NCBI RefSeq assembly: GCF_964204865.1
Contig: NC_135254.1
Span: 18,419,001-18,483,000 of the forward strand
From: Styela clava
Taxonomy: Eukaryota; Chordata; Ascidiacea; Stolidobranchia; Styelidae
Reading direction: 5' to 3'
Length of the DNA stretch: 64,000 bases
The notes beneath the pieces are model-generated. The model did no database searches and had not been told where the DNA came from. It saw nothing but the letters and a program-made list of their open reading frames with translations. This document shows, one piece after another, positions 52,770 to 64,000 of this stretch. Position 1 is the stretch's first letter, and every line of letters begins with the position of its first letter. The position numbers and the translations under genes are program-made.

Positions 52770-52925
52770 AAAGTGACTACTGTTTGGCATATTTTGCGCC
52801 AGTATTTTTTTCAACGGCGTAGTATGTTCAAACGAAGTATATGGGAAATTTAACAATGTTTGTTATGTATCACATATTTACACACAAAAATAGGGATAAA
52901 CATACTTTAAAAGTTGGTTTCGCGG
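52770..52925 (+). repeat. Dispersed repeat R2, copy 1
   Basis: Shares with 58825-58950, in order, TGTTTGGCATAT, GGCGCC/GCGCC, TATTTTTTTCAA, AACAATGTTT, TTATGTAT and CACATATTTACACACAAAA, TAAACATACTTTAAA. Diverged, noncoding, class unknown. Confidence 0.65.
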
Positions 52926-53058
52926 AATAAACTTTTGTTATGAAATTTATTCTATATAATTTTAAGGGGGCTTTGGTGTTTACTGCTCACATATATTGGA
53001 TTGGTTTGTGAAACTCGAATACAGTAGTTGAAAGTCAACCCTACAGAAATCAGCGCTC

Positions 53059-53266
53059 TAGAAGTACGTGTACCAATATGGAGGTAAATAATTTTGTTCG
53101 CCTATTCTACATCAAGTTGTGTAAAGGTACTGAAACCTATGGGCAGTGGGGTATTCACTTGGCTAACACAGACAGTCCCCGAACTCGTAATAGAACTAAA
53201 ATAAGGAAAATCAGAATAAAATTATGGCCTAACCTTAACCTAGTACATATAATACGGGAGTACCCA
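53059..53266. repeat. Foldback-type repeat, long form, copy 2
   Basis: Reverse-complement relative of 3825-4033: TAGAAGTACGTGTACCAATATGG at the left and ACGGGAGTACCC at the right, with shared CACTTGGCTAACACAGACAG. Confidence 0.65.
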
Positions 53267-53599
53267 AAAATCGACAGTAAGCCAAAATGGTCCTTTGATG
53301 ACGTAGCACAGTGAACTCATCGGCGTTATTTCGCTTTAGGTCAAAGCTTTTTGGTGTGCTCCTAGTTCTTATTGGACACAAATAGACGTTTTGGTATTAT
53401 GTTGTTGTTGTTGCTGTTACAACTTTTCTTTGCTTCTTTTGCTGTTGTGGAAAATTCACCTTTCTCTACAATTACTAGACTAATTTATTTGTAAATTACA
53501 ATGGTTGAAGATTGTATTCTCTAGTAGAAAAGTTTATAAGCTTCCTGTTATTTAGGCGTTCAAATATCTCGTCGATGGCGGATAGTATCGATATAGGTC

Positions 53600-53778
53600 C
53601 AGTGGTGGGATTCAAATTTTTGTCAGCCGGTTCCTTCACAAAAGTTATATTTTTCAGCCGGTTCTGTTATAAACAGAACATTGACAGTAACCAGTAATGC
53701 TAACCGGTTCGCTGATCTCATAAAATTTTGCTAGACGGTTCTATAGAACCGGTGCGAACCGGCTGAATCCCACCACTG
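53600..53778. mobile_element. Short hAT-type MITE, perfect target duplication
   Basis: Begins CAGTGGTGGGATTCAAAT and ends CTGAATCCCACCACTG; flanked by exact TATAGGTC duplications. Only 179 bases, with GCCGGTTC sub-repeats inside. Confidence 0.93.
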
Positions 53779-54397
53779 TATAGGTCTATGTTCCCAGATT
53801 TAAAGGTTGGAAGTACTTTAGCAATTTTCATCGAGGATTGAAATTTTTAATCGAAATCACAAATTAAAAAACTCAGGCAGGCATGGGTATATATGCAACA
53901 AACTTGAGGAAGCGACAAAGAATGTTGTCATCTCCAACTCTTGCTCGCCTTCAGCATGAATATTTCTATTGTTAATTCGTTCACTGTTTCTGCACCCAGA
54001 AATGTGGACTGGTTTACTCGTTTTCCTGCTCATGGAAAAATTTATCAGAAAGTGCGGATCCAACAGTGGAAAAGTAGCCTACTTATAAACTTTGTGCACA
54101 ATCAGATGATTATCCCTAATAATACAGCCATTTTCCAGAGGAAGTAGAAACATACATTCGCTCAGATGAATAACCTTATACACCAGAGAGATACTAATTT
54201 TGATTTACATGAAAAAATAGGCTTTAAAGTCAACTTGTTAGCAATTTTGAAGAATTTGGCATGAATAAGAAGTCCAGTGCTTGGGCAGTTGCAAGAAATA
54301 AACTCGGCAACACTGCTAGGTGTTGAAAGTTCCGGGAAATGCTACTGCCATAAGATGCAAAAACAGTAGTTGAAGTCGCGTCCCAATGAATCTAGTC

Positions 54398-54980
54398 CAG
54401 TGGTTCCCAACCTTCCTACGCTGGCGGGCAGTAAAATTAATTACATGTACTCGCGGACGGGCCAAATATAATAACATATATTTGCGTATTATTACTTATT
54501 GATCTCGATAAATAAGTTGATAGGTATTTGTTTGACCGTTTGTTTGACTGTTAGATGCACGCGATATCTCACGAAAGCGAGGTTGAATCTGCTCCAAATT
54601 TTGCATATGCATTTATCATATCTCGGACCCAAAGCGTATTGATTTTGGATGAATTATGTCATATAATTAGCGAGTTATTAATTAATTAGTGATGGGACAC
54701 GGTGTCGCTATGAAGTAAGAGCGGATGAATCGAAACCGCAGTTTCTGTTTTGGGGGATCCCCTAAATTTCGATCGAGTCTCCGACCGATATTCTCGTATT
54801 GTAAATAATGTCGGGCCCTCAATATATATCTAGATATAAGAGGCACACCTAAGAACATTTCACATGGGGAAAAATTATCAAAAAATGAGCATAGCTCTCT
54901 TGTTTTGTAAAATCGACGTGCAGTTTTATTCTTGTTGAACAATCTGTTGAAAAAGTTTGCACTGATATCACGCACAGACG
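54398..54980. mobile_element. hAT-type element, left part, split by repeat R1
   Basis: Begins CAGTGGTTCCCAACCTTCCTACGCTGGCGGGC, close to the left end at 35077. Similarity to that element resumes after the R1 copy (ATGTCGGGCCCTCAATAT against ATGTCGGGCACTCAATAT), so R1 inserted into it. No right end is seen. Confidence 0.75.
54530..54800 (+). repeat. Dispersed repeat R1, copy 3, nested in a hAT element
   Basis: Same orientation as copy 1: CTGTTAGATGCACGCGATAT ... TTAATTAATTAGTGATGGGA ... CCGACCGATATTCTCG. It interrupts the hAT sequence that starts at 54398, which orders the two insertions. Confidence 0.8.
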
Positions 54981-55153
54981 TTTTGTATCCTTAGGAATTA
55001 GTTTTAAAAATTTTATTTTTTGTTAGAAAAAACGTTTGTACAAGCCTCTCCAGTTACCATTAAAAAATACGAAATAAAAATACAAACTGAGGCTATCGAT
55101 CAATAAAAAAGATTGGTCTTTGAAAGAAACTTTGGACAACCTTTAGGCGTTCT

Positions 55154-55300
55154 GAAGTATGTGAACCAAGATGTGAACCTTACATGTGTACCTGGTTAGG
55201 GTTAGGCCATAATTTTATTCAAATTTCCTTTATTTTAGTTCTATTACAAGTTCGGCGACTAGCCAAGTTCCGTTGTCTGCCATCTTGGTTCACATACTTC
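55154..55300. repeat. Foldback-type repeat with perfect 20-bp ends
   Basis: GAAGTATGTGAACCAAGATG at 55154-55173 is the exact reverse complement of 55281-55300. 147 bases; the interior (GGTTAGGGTTAGGCCATAATTTT, TTTAGTTCTATTAC) is shared with the long-form copies at 3825 and 53059. It lies 38 bases before the first lectin-like exon. Confidence 0.85.
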
Positions 55301-56622
55301 CAGGGTACCCTGCGCATTGAATAAGGATTGTATTTCAGATTTGCCTGGATTGGTGCGACTGATATGTATAACGAAAACAATTGGATGTGGATTGACTCAA
55401 CTCAAGTTTATGGTGGTTATACAATGTGGTATGTACACTATATGCGTATATACGTTGAGAACTATTTGTAAACTCACGAACTTTGTATTTTGATAAATTT
55501 CTTTCAATTTGTGCGCCAGTTGTGTTCAATACCTTATATTCTTTCTTACGTTCGTGGTTAAACAATATTTCAGATTTTATTAAGCTATTTGTTAATTTTA
55601 AATTCCGTGGCTAAAATGTCCGTTATAGTGTTAGTAAAGCAAACCCCAATGAGTGTAACCGTTTGTGAGTGTAAATATATCAGATGCTCTGCTCCACAAA
55701 CGAACCTAATAACAAAGATAACGAGGATTACTTGGAAGCAAGAGGATTTTATTGGAATGATAACGCTTGTGGAGACAGTTCACCTTATGTCTGTCAGATT
55801 TGTGAGTTTACTAAATTTTGTTCGTTCCAAATTCAATGCTTAATATACTAAAGTAAGTTTGGATTAAACAAATCAACTAAATCCTTTTTGAAATCATATA
55901 AACATTTATTACGTATATATAGAACAACTTTTAAAATATCAATGAGACTTTTTTATGTTTGCAAATAGCTATACGGGCTACTAAGAAAAACTATAGACGA
56001 TTTTCAGTGTACTTTAGAATTTAGATAATAGTCTTTGTATCCACGAGATGCTGTTGCTCGTACGCATTCACTTCTATACCGATAGTTACATTCTAGTATA
56101 GTAACCAATAACCACTAGAATTTACTGATTGTTTTTGGTGATATAACAGAAATTGGAATTTCATAAATAACATTCAAAATTACTATAAAATTGATTCAAG
56201 ATTTGTATGTTGCAAACCTGTTTTATTCATTTTAAAGCGACAAGCAGAGAAGTTCCAGCCATGTATGCAATACTGGATTTCAGTGACACTATACTGCCAC
56301 ATATAGCAGCCGAACATCATTTACGAACGCAAAGAAAGAGTGTGAATATAAAGGAATGAGACTTGCTCGCGTCGATGACAGAGAAGACTTTTGAATTTTG
56401 CAAAAAAGACTTCCCGGGTATTACACTTTGAAGTTTTTTTCAAGGCTAAATCGCACGTCTCAAATTGTGCACATATATGGTTAAAGAAGATATTGCAAAA
56501 ATCGCCATTTTAACATTAATCAACAAATCGAAATTTTATCTATGAAAGTTTTACCAATAAAGTACTTTAAAATCTAATTCGAAATCGTTTTCATGCAACA
56601 TCTTCAATGAAGGATTTTTTCC

Positions 56623-57121
56623 CACTGCGGTTTTCAAACTTTTTTGTACCGTCGCCCCATACAGACTTTATACATAACCATCCACCCCTTGCAAAACAAT
56701 ACTGAACCAATACGTTATTCTGCATTCTCTCGTCAAACCCCAACGTTTTGAACAGTTGAAGGTAATTTCGTACAATACTATAAAATGCAACCGTTCTCAA
56801 TTAATATATTTGACATATCGAACAGGGCCATCGAATTTCGGGGAACTCGATCGAACCAATGTTAGTAAATACTGCTATGAATAGATGTTGATCAGATCAG
56901 CCAGTTGGCTGCGACATATATAAAACTCGCAACAGAATCAATACACCTCGCGAAGTCATGCCCTCTTCCTAGCGGAAGCGCTAGTGAGATGAATATCCTC
57001 TGTTGGCACATGAACAAAACAAGTTGGGGCGATAATTCTGACTTTTTGAGAAATCGCAATCACCCCCGTTTTATCTCTTCCTCCCCTCAAGGGAGGGGTA
57101 TTCTCACTTTGAAACTCACTG
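56623..57121. mobile_element. Possible hAT-type element
   Basis: CACTGCGGTTTTCAAACTTTTTTG at the left and ACTTTGAAACTCACTG at the right resemble worn hAT ends. No good target duplication is seen. It lies between two lectin-like pieces. Confidence 0.4.
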
Positions 57122-57622
57122 CATTTAACACATGTCTAAAATCCTCCATAACAACTGTCATGATTGTAAGTATATTTATAAACTAAGACCGTGTATATAT
57201 GTATAATAAACGGCGATAATATCAAATAAAATCGTTCAAACTTTACGGCGTTCATTATATAAGTCGCGTGTGTATTATTTTTGACCAATTCAGGAAATTG
57301 AACGAAAAATACTGAGTTGAAACCAAACAAAAAAATGCGTCGTGATGAATGGGGACGATTTTGAGTTTACTGATTGCTCAAGCACTGCTCTTCCATTCAT
57401 CTGCAAAGTCGGTGAGTATCTATTAGTAAATGCTGTTGAATACCCATTTTCTGATTTTGTTTAAGTTCACGCATTGTAGGGTTAACAAAGAACAGCCAAC
57501 CATTATTTAACCAGCGCTACTGCATTTCTGCCCAAATGTTACGTTGTATACGTTAAATCAATTTCGTTTGGGTCGAAATATCTAGTCTCACACGACTCAG
57601 TTGAAACAATCATAATTTAGAA

Positions 57623-57960
57623 CAGGGGTTTGCGATCTTTGATACAGGAAAGCCAGATTAAAATGACTGGATGAAACCGCGGGCCACACCTTTATTTAAC
57701 ATAGGTTTTCTATAGTAGTTGCTAGAACACAAATTTCGGTTTTTGATCTCATGACATGAGTTGTTCGCTTTGCACAAGCTAGCTGTTTGGGCATTGTAAA
57801 GTCATGAGCATAGACAATTAATTGGACTCAGGATTGAAATTATCAAATTAAAAGCTTGTTTCGCTGGCCGCAATTATTCAAAATTGGCACTTCTCAGCGA
57901 GCGCACATTTTTTTCTTGAGGGCCGCATTCGGTCAGCGGGCCGCAGGTTGCACACACAAG
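57623..57960. mobile_element. Possible hAT-type element
   Basis: CAGGGGTTTGCGATCTTTG at the left and GCGGGCCGCAGGTTGCACACAC at the right fit a common hAT end type with a GC-rich GGCCGC patch, but both ends are worn and no target duplication is visible. Confidence 0.45.
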
Positions 57961-58307
57961 CGTTCCACATGTACACTTTGTGTCTAATAATTCTCAAAGC
58001 CGGACGAGCATATGTCCTATCACCTCTGCTTTGTGGTCACAAGCATATTCACAAACTGCATTTTATAGCTAAAATATTTCTATTACGATTGATAATGCCT
58101 ATAGTGATTCTACATATTATTACCATTGAAAATTGTCGAAAGTACGTAATCATAAATAATGGGAAAAAATTCAGTTCATTGATTAATAAAACCCAAGGTA
58201 GGATCCAGCAGTTGAAATAAATATATTTCATCAGCATAGATTCTCATATTTTATTTTTTTTTATTTTTTCAGAGCGACAGAATCGAGAATGGCAACGTTT
58301 TCGATAA

Positions 58308-59690
58308 TTTAGAAATTTAATTAGTGTATCTAACATTCATTTTTGATCCATGTTAATGCTTATATGAAAGAATATAATACATTAGTATAATTCAATTACC
58401 TTATTCAATATCAGATTGGGGGATCCTTGGTGGACCCTTAGGGTATAAATACAATATTTATCGCTCCTATTCCTGAATTCCTAACTCCGACAAATTCTCG
58501 TGATAGATTTGAAACGAACATTAATTCGGTTTTCGAATATTGCTATATGTTTGAAAGCGTGTGAAGCTGAAATATCGATGGTTATTATTTTTTAAATTTC
58601 AGAAATGTTTTTAGCCTACTATAATATCACACGTCACCTTCAACACTCCTAAAATTTCAATATTCTACATCTCGTAATCATAAATCTTTCAGAAGTTCTC
58701 TTCCTCAGTCAATAAGATAAGTATAATTGGAGAAACGCAGATATTATAGTATCCTGCAGTGTTAAATTTTTCTGGATTATTTAAGAGAAAAACAAATGAT
58801 GTATAAATGCGAAAGAGCAAATATATTTGTTTGGCATATATGGCGCCGATATATTTTTCAAAACCATCATATATTCAAAAAGCAATGTTTATTATGTATT
58901 ACATATTTACACACAAAAGTAAATATAATCACACTTTAAAGCTATAGTTATGTTACTATAAAAACTATACATAGTACGGAATTGGGCATTGAGAGTAACA
59001 TCATTATTGCAATGAGACTATGAAATTATGAACATAGGCAAACCTATACTAAATGGTTCATTTCAGAAGTCTTGGTATCAGTGTTTTGGTATAATTGCAT
59101 CACAGACAATAGGATACATTGAGAAAGAAGACATGTCGTCAACAAGGAATACTTAATTATAAATGATTGAATACTAAACAAAAGGCACTTACCAGTATAT
59201 AGATTAGTATATGACGACAATTTAGTTTTTTAGGCTATGCATTGCGTGCCAGGTATGCACAAACTAAGTAAGAAAACGTTTTTGGACATATGTGTTATTT
59301 CAAATCATTATCTGAGTCGCACAGATAGTTATACACTTTTACAGGTAATCAAATCTATTGGTTTGATGTAAATATTTTAACGTTCCGCCTACTCCAGAGT
59401 CCTATCGTTTTGGGGTTTAGTTGTAGGACTATCTCGTTCTAAGCCAGTTGGAGCCTGGGACCGTACAGTGCTCAAACAAAATCGCAATTTACAGCATGAA
59501 GTCAAATGTAAACATCTTATTGTCAAAACAGTGGCAGGTACAACAGGCATTGTATTGATATTTTACTGTTTCTTAAGCGTAGACTAGGCTTCTGATGCAC
59601 AAGTCAACAGATTTCGGATTCACTTCTGTATTCCAAGCTTTTAGCGATTATATGTTATACTTCTTAATGTCTTCTTATTGTTCTTATTTA
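58308..59690. other. Spacer between the lectin relic and UNC13
   Basis: About 1.4 kb, AT-rich, containing repeat R2 copy 2 at 58825-58950. Nothing else recognised. Confidence 0.5.
58825..58950 (+). repeat. Dispersed repeat R2, copy 2
   Basis: Diverged copy of 52770-52925, with TTTGTTTGGCATATATGGCGCC and ATTACATATTTACACACAAAA as the clearest shared blocks. Confidence 0.65.
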
Positions 59691-62600
59691 TTATACTGGT
59701 TCCGCAGATCGTATTGAAGCTTTGATGTGAACAAATTCTCGAGCAATATTGTCTCCAAGTCTTTGTGAAAGAATCCTGAGAACTGTTTTACCAGTTTGGT
59801 TGAAATGCATGCTGTTTACAAGAGGACACCAGCACGCACATGAGCCCTGAAAATTGAAACAACTAGTCAATGAACGGTAACTAAGCAAAGTCAGAGCAAA
59901 AATATCTCTAATGTTTGAAAAATACATTAAATCGAAAGTAAAGTACAATACATGTAAAAGCAATGATAACATGGGATTACTGGCAATCCGAATTCGGATA
60001 CAATTACGTCATAAAAAGATGTACAGTTTTAGGACTAAATTCTTCATTATTCGTTGTCCAAACACAATAGATTGATTTTGTTACAAAAACTGACTTAATA
60101 CCTGTTTCACTATTTCACGCAGTTGTAGAATTGCTATTCCGATTATTTTATCTTCTCTTGCAAAACAATAATCTTTGGCAATAAGCTGAACTTCGTAAAT
60201 ATCCAATGTGGCTTCATTGCTGAGTTGACTAATTAATCAAAAATATTTTCGGATCAAGCAAAGGCTTCATATACATTTGTATAATACTTATATGGACAAT
60301 ATTTTTAATTATCTCAAATCAAATTTTATACCATAATATTTAAACGACAATCAACGGTCCATATTGGAAAACGGCATAGTAAAAGAAAAATACACTTATG
60401 AAACGGTACCAATTAACAGAACAAAAGTAACGACCATTTTGGTTGCTTTTTAATCATCAATTTCTATACACAATCTAGCTGGCATAAATATCAGAACATA
60501 TTAATAAGTTGTCAATATAACACTTTCTCTTACAATGTGAATGTTTCATTATATTTCGGACTTGCTGTGTTGCTTCTGCACTTCGTTGCAAACTGTCTTC
60601 TTTTATCGCCCAAATATGGTCCAATCATATTAACTTCAATGAAAGGTCGAAACATAGAAGATACTTTCCATTTTAGTCCTTCTCCAGCGATAACTGAATG
60701 CACAAAAAATAATTAGTTTGCAACAGTTCGTTCATAATCCATTTAAGATTGTCTTTATTTCACACAGAGTGTAAATTATCCAGCGCAGTGGTGATTGGAA
60801 TTGGTAAAACAAATATGAAGTCATAAAAATGATTTTTTTTCTGTTTAATATTATTTGCGATTACGAAGTCTTGGTAGTTGATAAGAATCCCAAGCAAAAA
60901 TAGGACATTGCCTTCCTTATGACCCCTCAATTATTGAAAAGTCGCTTTATCAATATGATTTTTGATCTTCGTTCATTTCACTTTGAGTCTAGTGAAAAAT
61001 TCATACTTAAATTGACATGTAGACATACATTTTGCGCGTTTTGATTCAAATTTTTTTCTAAGAACATTTAATGCCCCATACCTTTCACAGTGACTTTATG
61101 TTCACCCGTTCCAGGGTGAGTGAACAGATCAACTTGAACATTTACTTCACCCATCAAAGAACTCTCGTCCACTGAATCTAATTTCAAAGAAATACATAGT
61201 TAAATATTTTCACATGAAAGCGCATGAAATTCATGTTGTGACATCAACTTTTACTGCTCCCCGATTTGTCGTTGCCGACGTTCGATAAATTGGGTAGGCA
61301 AAGTCAAACCAGAATGAAAAGTACGAGAAAGCATTGCATATAAAACAAATTGGGAAGTTTTTTTGGAAAAAAGCGTTTGTACGGTTTCAGTATAACTGGA
61401 AATTCCAGTTGAAATAGTATTGAAATGTACTTCAGTGTTACTTTATAACTTGTTATTTAAATACCTTGTTCTTTTTGACTTTGTACAAATAATTTAATGA
61501 GCGCGTCCGTAGTTTGAGTATATAGTGAAAGAGCATACGACAATTTCTTTAGTTCTGAACTTTTGTCTAAATATCCTCGTTTGAGTCCATTTCCAGAAGC
61601 GTGGAAGTAGTCCTGAATATAAAATCACAGCAAATGCTTATATGCACTTTAGTGGATTCCTATTCGGGTTATTTCGCTAAAAGCTTAATGTAACACAGAG
61701 TTTGTAACAATGGTATCGTACGAAGTTAAATTCCATAAAGATAAATTCAATAGTGAACACCAAAGACGGAAATTTGTGAATTTATATTAACGTCTCAAGC
61801 GGATCCCTGTTTTGAGTATATAATTACCTTTATCTGATATAAAGCCGTCTCCAATACTGTGCAATGTTTTGGTGTCAAGCTTTTGGATGCATCTTCTCGT
61901 CCAGCATCCTGAAATATTAAACAAAATCAGAATTCTATAAATTATGATTAAAATATTAAAGAAACGATACCGAATGCTAGTACATTGAAGTACTAGCTGC
62001 AATATGGTTAATTTTATTCATATAGTTGGGTCACTTCAGCACTCTGAAAGCCATGCATATCCATTTGAAGATAGCGTTTGTACGTAATGTGTTAAACTTT
62101 ATGTTCTCGACATTGATCAATCAGCAAACTGAGCAATCACGAGATATTCTCATGCACCAACTATGCAACGACAAATGCGGTGTGTTAGGACTTATTATTT
62201 TGTCTCCAACTAGTTGCCTCGCCTTCAGTCCAATAATATTTTATTCAAATATTCCACACAACATGCAATGACAATATATATATCATGCTTTTTACAATAC
62301 TGAAATTAGTATTGTTATAAATGACTAACTATAATGAATGGTGTCCATACCAAAATGTTGATTGAATACCACACCACACAAAACACTCATGAAATGTATC
62401 ATGCAATTCTATAACTAGATATGGATATACTTAACGTCGTACAAAATGGGCATTGGTGAATGAAACATGTATTGTGAATTTGTTTGTGAGATGATAGTTA
62501 GTGAATCGATGGAATGGCATTATTCGTGAGATGAAAATATAATTTGTGTAATGAACTTCAATGTTTGATCGTCGATGATTTCGAGATGTATAAATATCAG

Positions 62601-63970
62601 ATGAATTTGAATGAGCACATGCATCGCCCTTCAAAAGTCTGCTTTGGCAAAATCAAAATGGATGGGACGATTCATTCGGCAAATCTTGGTTTTTAGCTCA
62701 ATACAATATCATGAAAGTATGAAGTGCAAACACGGCCATCATTAATTCCACACATGTCATGACATGAATATACCTTAAGTGCGGAAAGAAATTTATTATC
62801 TTGCTCGGGATCAGATTGACACTCCTGTAATGGTAAAACTCAATAATGTAGTAGCTAGAAAAAATTTTGGACCTCCAGAAGTATGTGCACCCAGATGGCG
62901 CACAACCTGAACATAGTATGTGTGCCAGGTTAGTGTTCAGGCTGTGCGCCATTTTGTGCACATACTTCGGTAGCGCCGATTTTTTTACTTGAAGCTTCAA
63001 AAGGCTTCGTTCAGAATCCCCTATTTTGAATGGTTAACCTATTTCAATACAAGGAGGAAGAGAATAAATATCAAAAACGCATATTCCAAAAGAAGCAATC
63101 CAGTAAAGCAGTATCCATATGAGACGTGGTATCTTAAATGTTAATGTTAATTAATAAATATAATGTTTAAATGACTTATACTACTGTATAAAGAATTTTG
63201 AAAAGTGTTTTTTCATGGTCCAAATGGTTGTTTAAAAATTATTTTGTTATAATTCTCCTATTTCTATAGTGAACTAAATTTGTAACAACGTATAAAAAAA
63301 ACATCACACCCACCTCTTCGTCTTTTGCGATTCCTGGCAAAACAACAACAACTTCCATTGTTGTTATAACAAGTTTCCAAAGTTCTTTCAAAACTCTTTT
63401 TAATACTGTTTTCTCGGATGATTTTCCAAATACGCATAAACTGAAATCACCCAAAAATTTTTATTAGTATGTGAGTACACCAGGAGCGAATAAATATAGT
63501 CAATATAAAACTAGAATTTTCGGAGCATAACTGACGGAACGTTTATATTTCTAATGAGACTACATAATTTGAACCATTGCCTTACTAATGCATGCAAATA
63601 AAGTCTATTCGATGTCATATCTGAACTACCTCGTTTAGTTACGTGTTTAAAAAAATTTTGAAAAATTGAAACATGTATATGTAACTGTAAAAACCTCAAT
63701 AACTTCAAGCATAGTGCTGTTCGAAGGTACACGTTTTTTAGTTTCAGGGCTCTCGATCATTATGTAATTGTTTTTCTCTATTTTTTCAGTGAAATATTAA
63801 TCAGGATTTTTCTGTTTAGTATGGAGAATATATGACAATACTATATTGAGTTAGCATATGAAAAGTATTTACCATGTGTCAAGAACATCCATTAATGGCT
63901 TAATAACTGCATCAGATTCTCTGGTGGGTTTTGTACTTGCTGTTGGAGCAACCATCCCGCTTCCTTTGAT
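59691..63970 (-). CDS. UNC13: UNC13/Munc13 C-terminal part (end of MUN domain and C2C domain), partial
   Basis: Synaptic-vesicle priming factor; the protein acts at the presynaptic membrane, where the MUN domain opens syntaxin for SNARE assembly. Nine exons, phases all consistent: 63970-63873, 63440-63314, 62824-62774, 61908-61828, 61612-61465, 61177-61082, 60693-60534, 60228-60102, 59846-59691; 347 residues ending in a stop, with the 5' part beyond the window. Landmarks: IKPLMDVLD and [13 protein letters not shown] (end of MUN), [37 protein letters not shown], then the C-terminal C2 domain with [51 protein letters not shown], and GSCACWCPL...[18 protein letters not shown]. These match animal UNC13A-C proteins almost motif for motif. 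The linker after [10 protein letters not shown] is carried by a 51-base exon and is shorter and unlike that of vertebrate Munc13-1. AATAAA overlaps the stop codon region at 59692-59687. Confidence 0.92.
62878..62968. repeat. Foldback-type repeat, short form
   Basis: GAAGTATGTGCACCCAGATGG and GCGCACAACCTGAAC on the left pair with GTTCAGGCTGTGCGCC and GTGCACATACTTC on the right. 91 bases, almost wholly one hairpin, in an UNC13 intron 54 bases from the 51-base exon. Confidence 0.8.
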
Positions 63971-64000
63971 CTAAATAATAGAATGTTGATCGCCTTATAC

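Larger units (their letters stand above)
51028..55338. other. Spacer between the four-helix gene and the lectin relic
   Basis: About 4.3 kb. It holds repeat R2 (52770-52925), a foldback (53059), a small hAT element (53600), a hAT left end with nested R1 (54398-54980) and another foldback (55154). No exon recognised in 51028-52770. Confidence 0.5.
55339..58307 (+). pseudogene. Degenerate C-type lectin domain gene (two partial domains)
   Basis: Pieces of C-type lectin domains lie in order on the + strand. Piece 1: 55339-55428, reading FAWIGATD...NWMWIDSTQVYGGYTMW. Piece 2: about 55685-55802, reading NEPNNKDNEDYLEARGFYWNDNAC then SPYVCQI, with a GTGAGT donor. Piece 3: about 56290-56394, reading SFTNAKKECEYKGMRLARV then DDREDF and an in-frame TGA. 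Piece 4: about 57308-57411, reading KKCVVMNGDDFEFTDC then LPFICKV with a donor, preceded by an in-frame TGA. A possible last exon is 58273-58307. Signs of decay: stops in two pieces, a phase clash between the GTATGT donor of piece 1 and piece 2, and Tyr where a disulfide Cys is expected (EDY for EDC). Such proteins are usually secreted or surface carbohydrate-binding immune lectins. I see no signal peptide exon. It may be two half-lost tandem domains of one gene. Confidence 0.65.

Overview
The window is AT-rich eukaryotic nuclear DNA. Its coding sequence is cut into short exons with GT..AG introns of about 0.2 to 4.4 kb, and transposon remnants are dense. The proteins are metazoan: prostanoid-receptor-type GPCRs, a PMP22/claudin-type four-helix protein, a C-type lectin relic and UNC13. 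A tunicate (sea squirt) is my best guess from composition, gene content and possible leader-type splice acceptors just before start codons. That assignment is inference. Few long open frames here are genes, because the real exons are only 50-270 bases; I assembled the gene models by hand, checking frame, splice phase and family motifs.

Layout, left to right. 232-18352 (+): receptor A, ten exons, EP4-like rhodopsin-class GPCR. 36833-20425 (-): receptor B, its close paralogue, tail-to-tail with A. 45445-40856 (-): receptor C, a diverged third paralogue with the same exon plan. 50999-48725 (-): a 167-residue four-helix membrane protein. 55339-58307 (+): broken C-type lectin sequence. 63970-59691 (-): the last nine exons of an UNC13/Munc13 gene, which continues beyond the right edge.

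The three receptors share splice phases 0,1,0,0,0,2,0,0, so they arose by local duplication with one inversion. A and B keep most prostanoid-receptor signatures: SPVT in helix 2, the G.G....P.TWCF second loop, ER for DRY, and NPILDPW in helix 7. However, all three lack the helix-7 arginine that holds the prostanoid carboxylate (Trp in A and B, Gln in C), and all have a greatly enlarged first intracellular loop. C has also lost the helix-3 cysteine and the second-loop motif. This cluster of possibly re-tuned lipid receptors is the most interesting content of the window.

The rest is mobile DNA. It includes about a dozen hAT-type non-autonomous elements, five with perfect 8-bp target duplications. 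There is also a foldback family sharing GAAGTATGTG ends, a ~250-bp repeat in three copies (one nested in a hAT element), a second dispersed repeat, a SINE-like unit and two tandem duplications. I saw no rRNA, tRNA or CRISPR array. The genes show no sign of an operon; beyond the receptor family, no shared pathway is evident.
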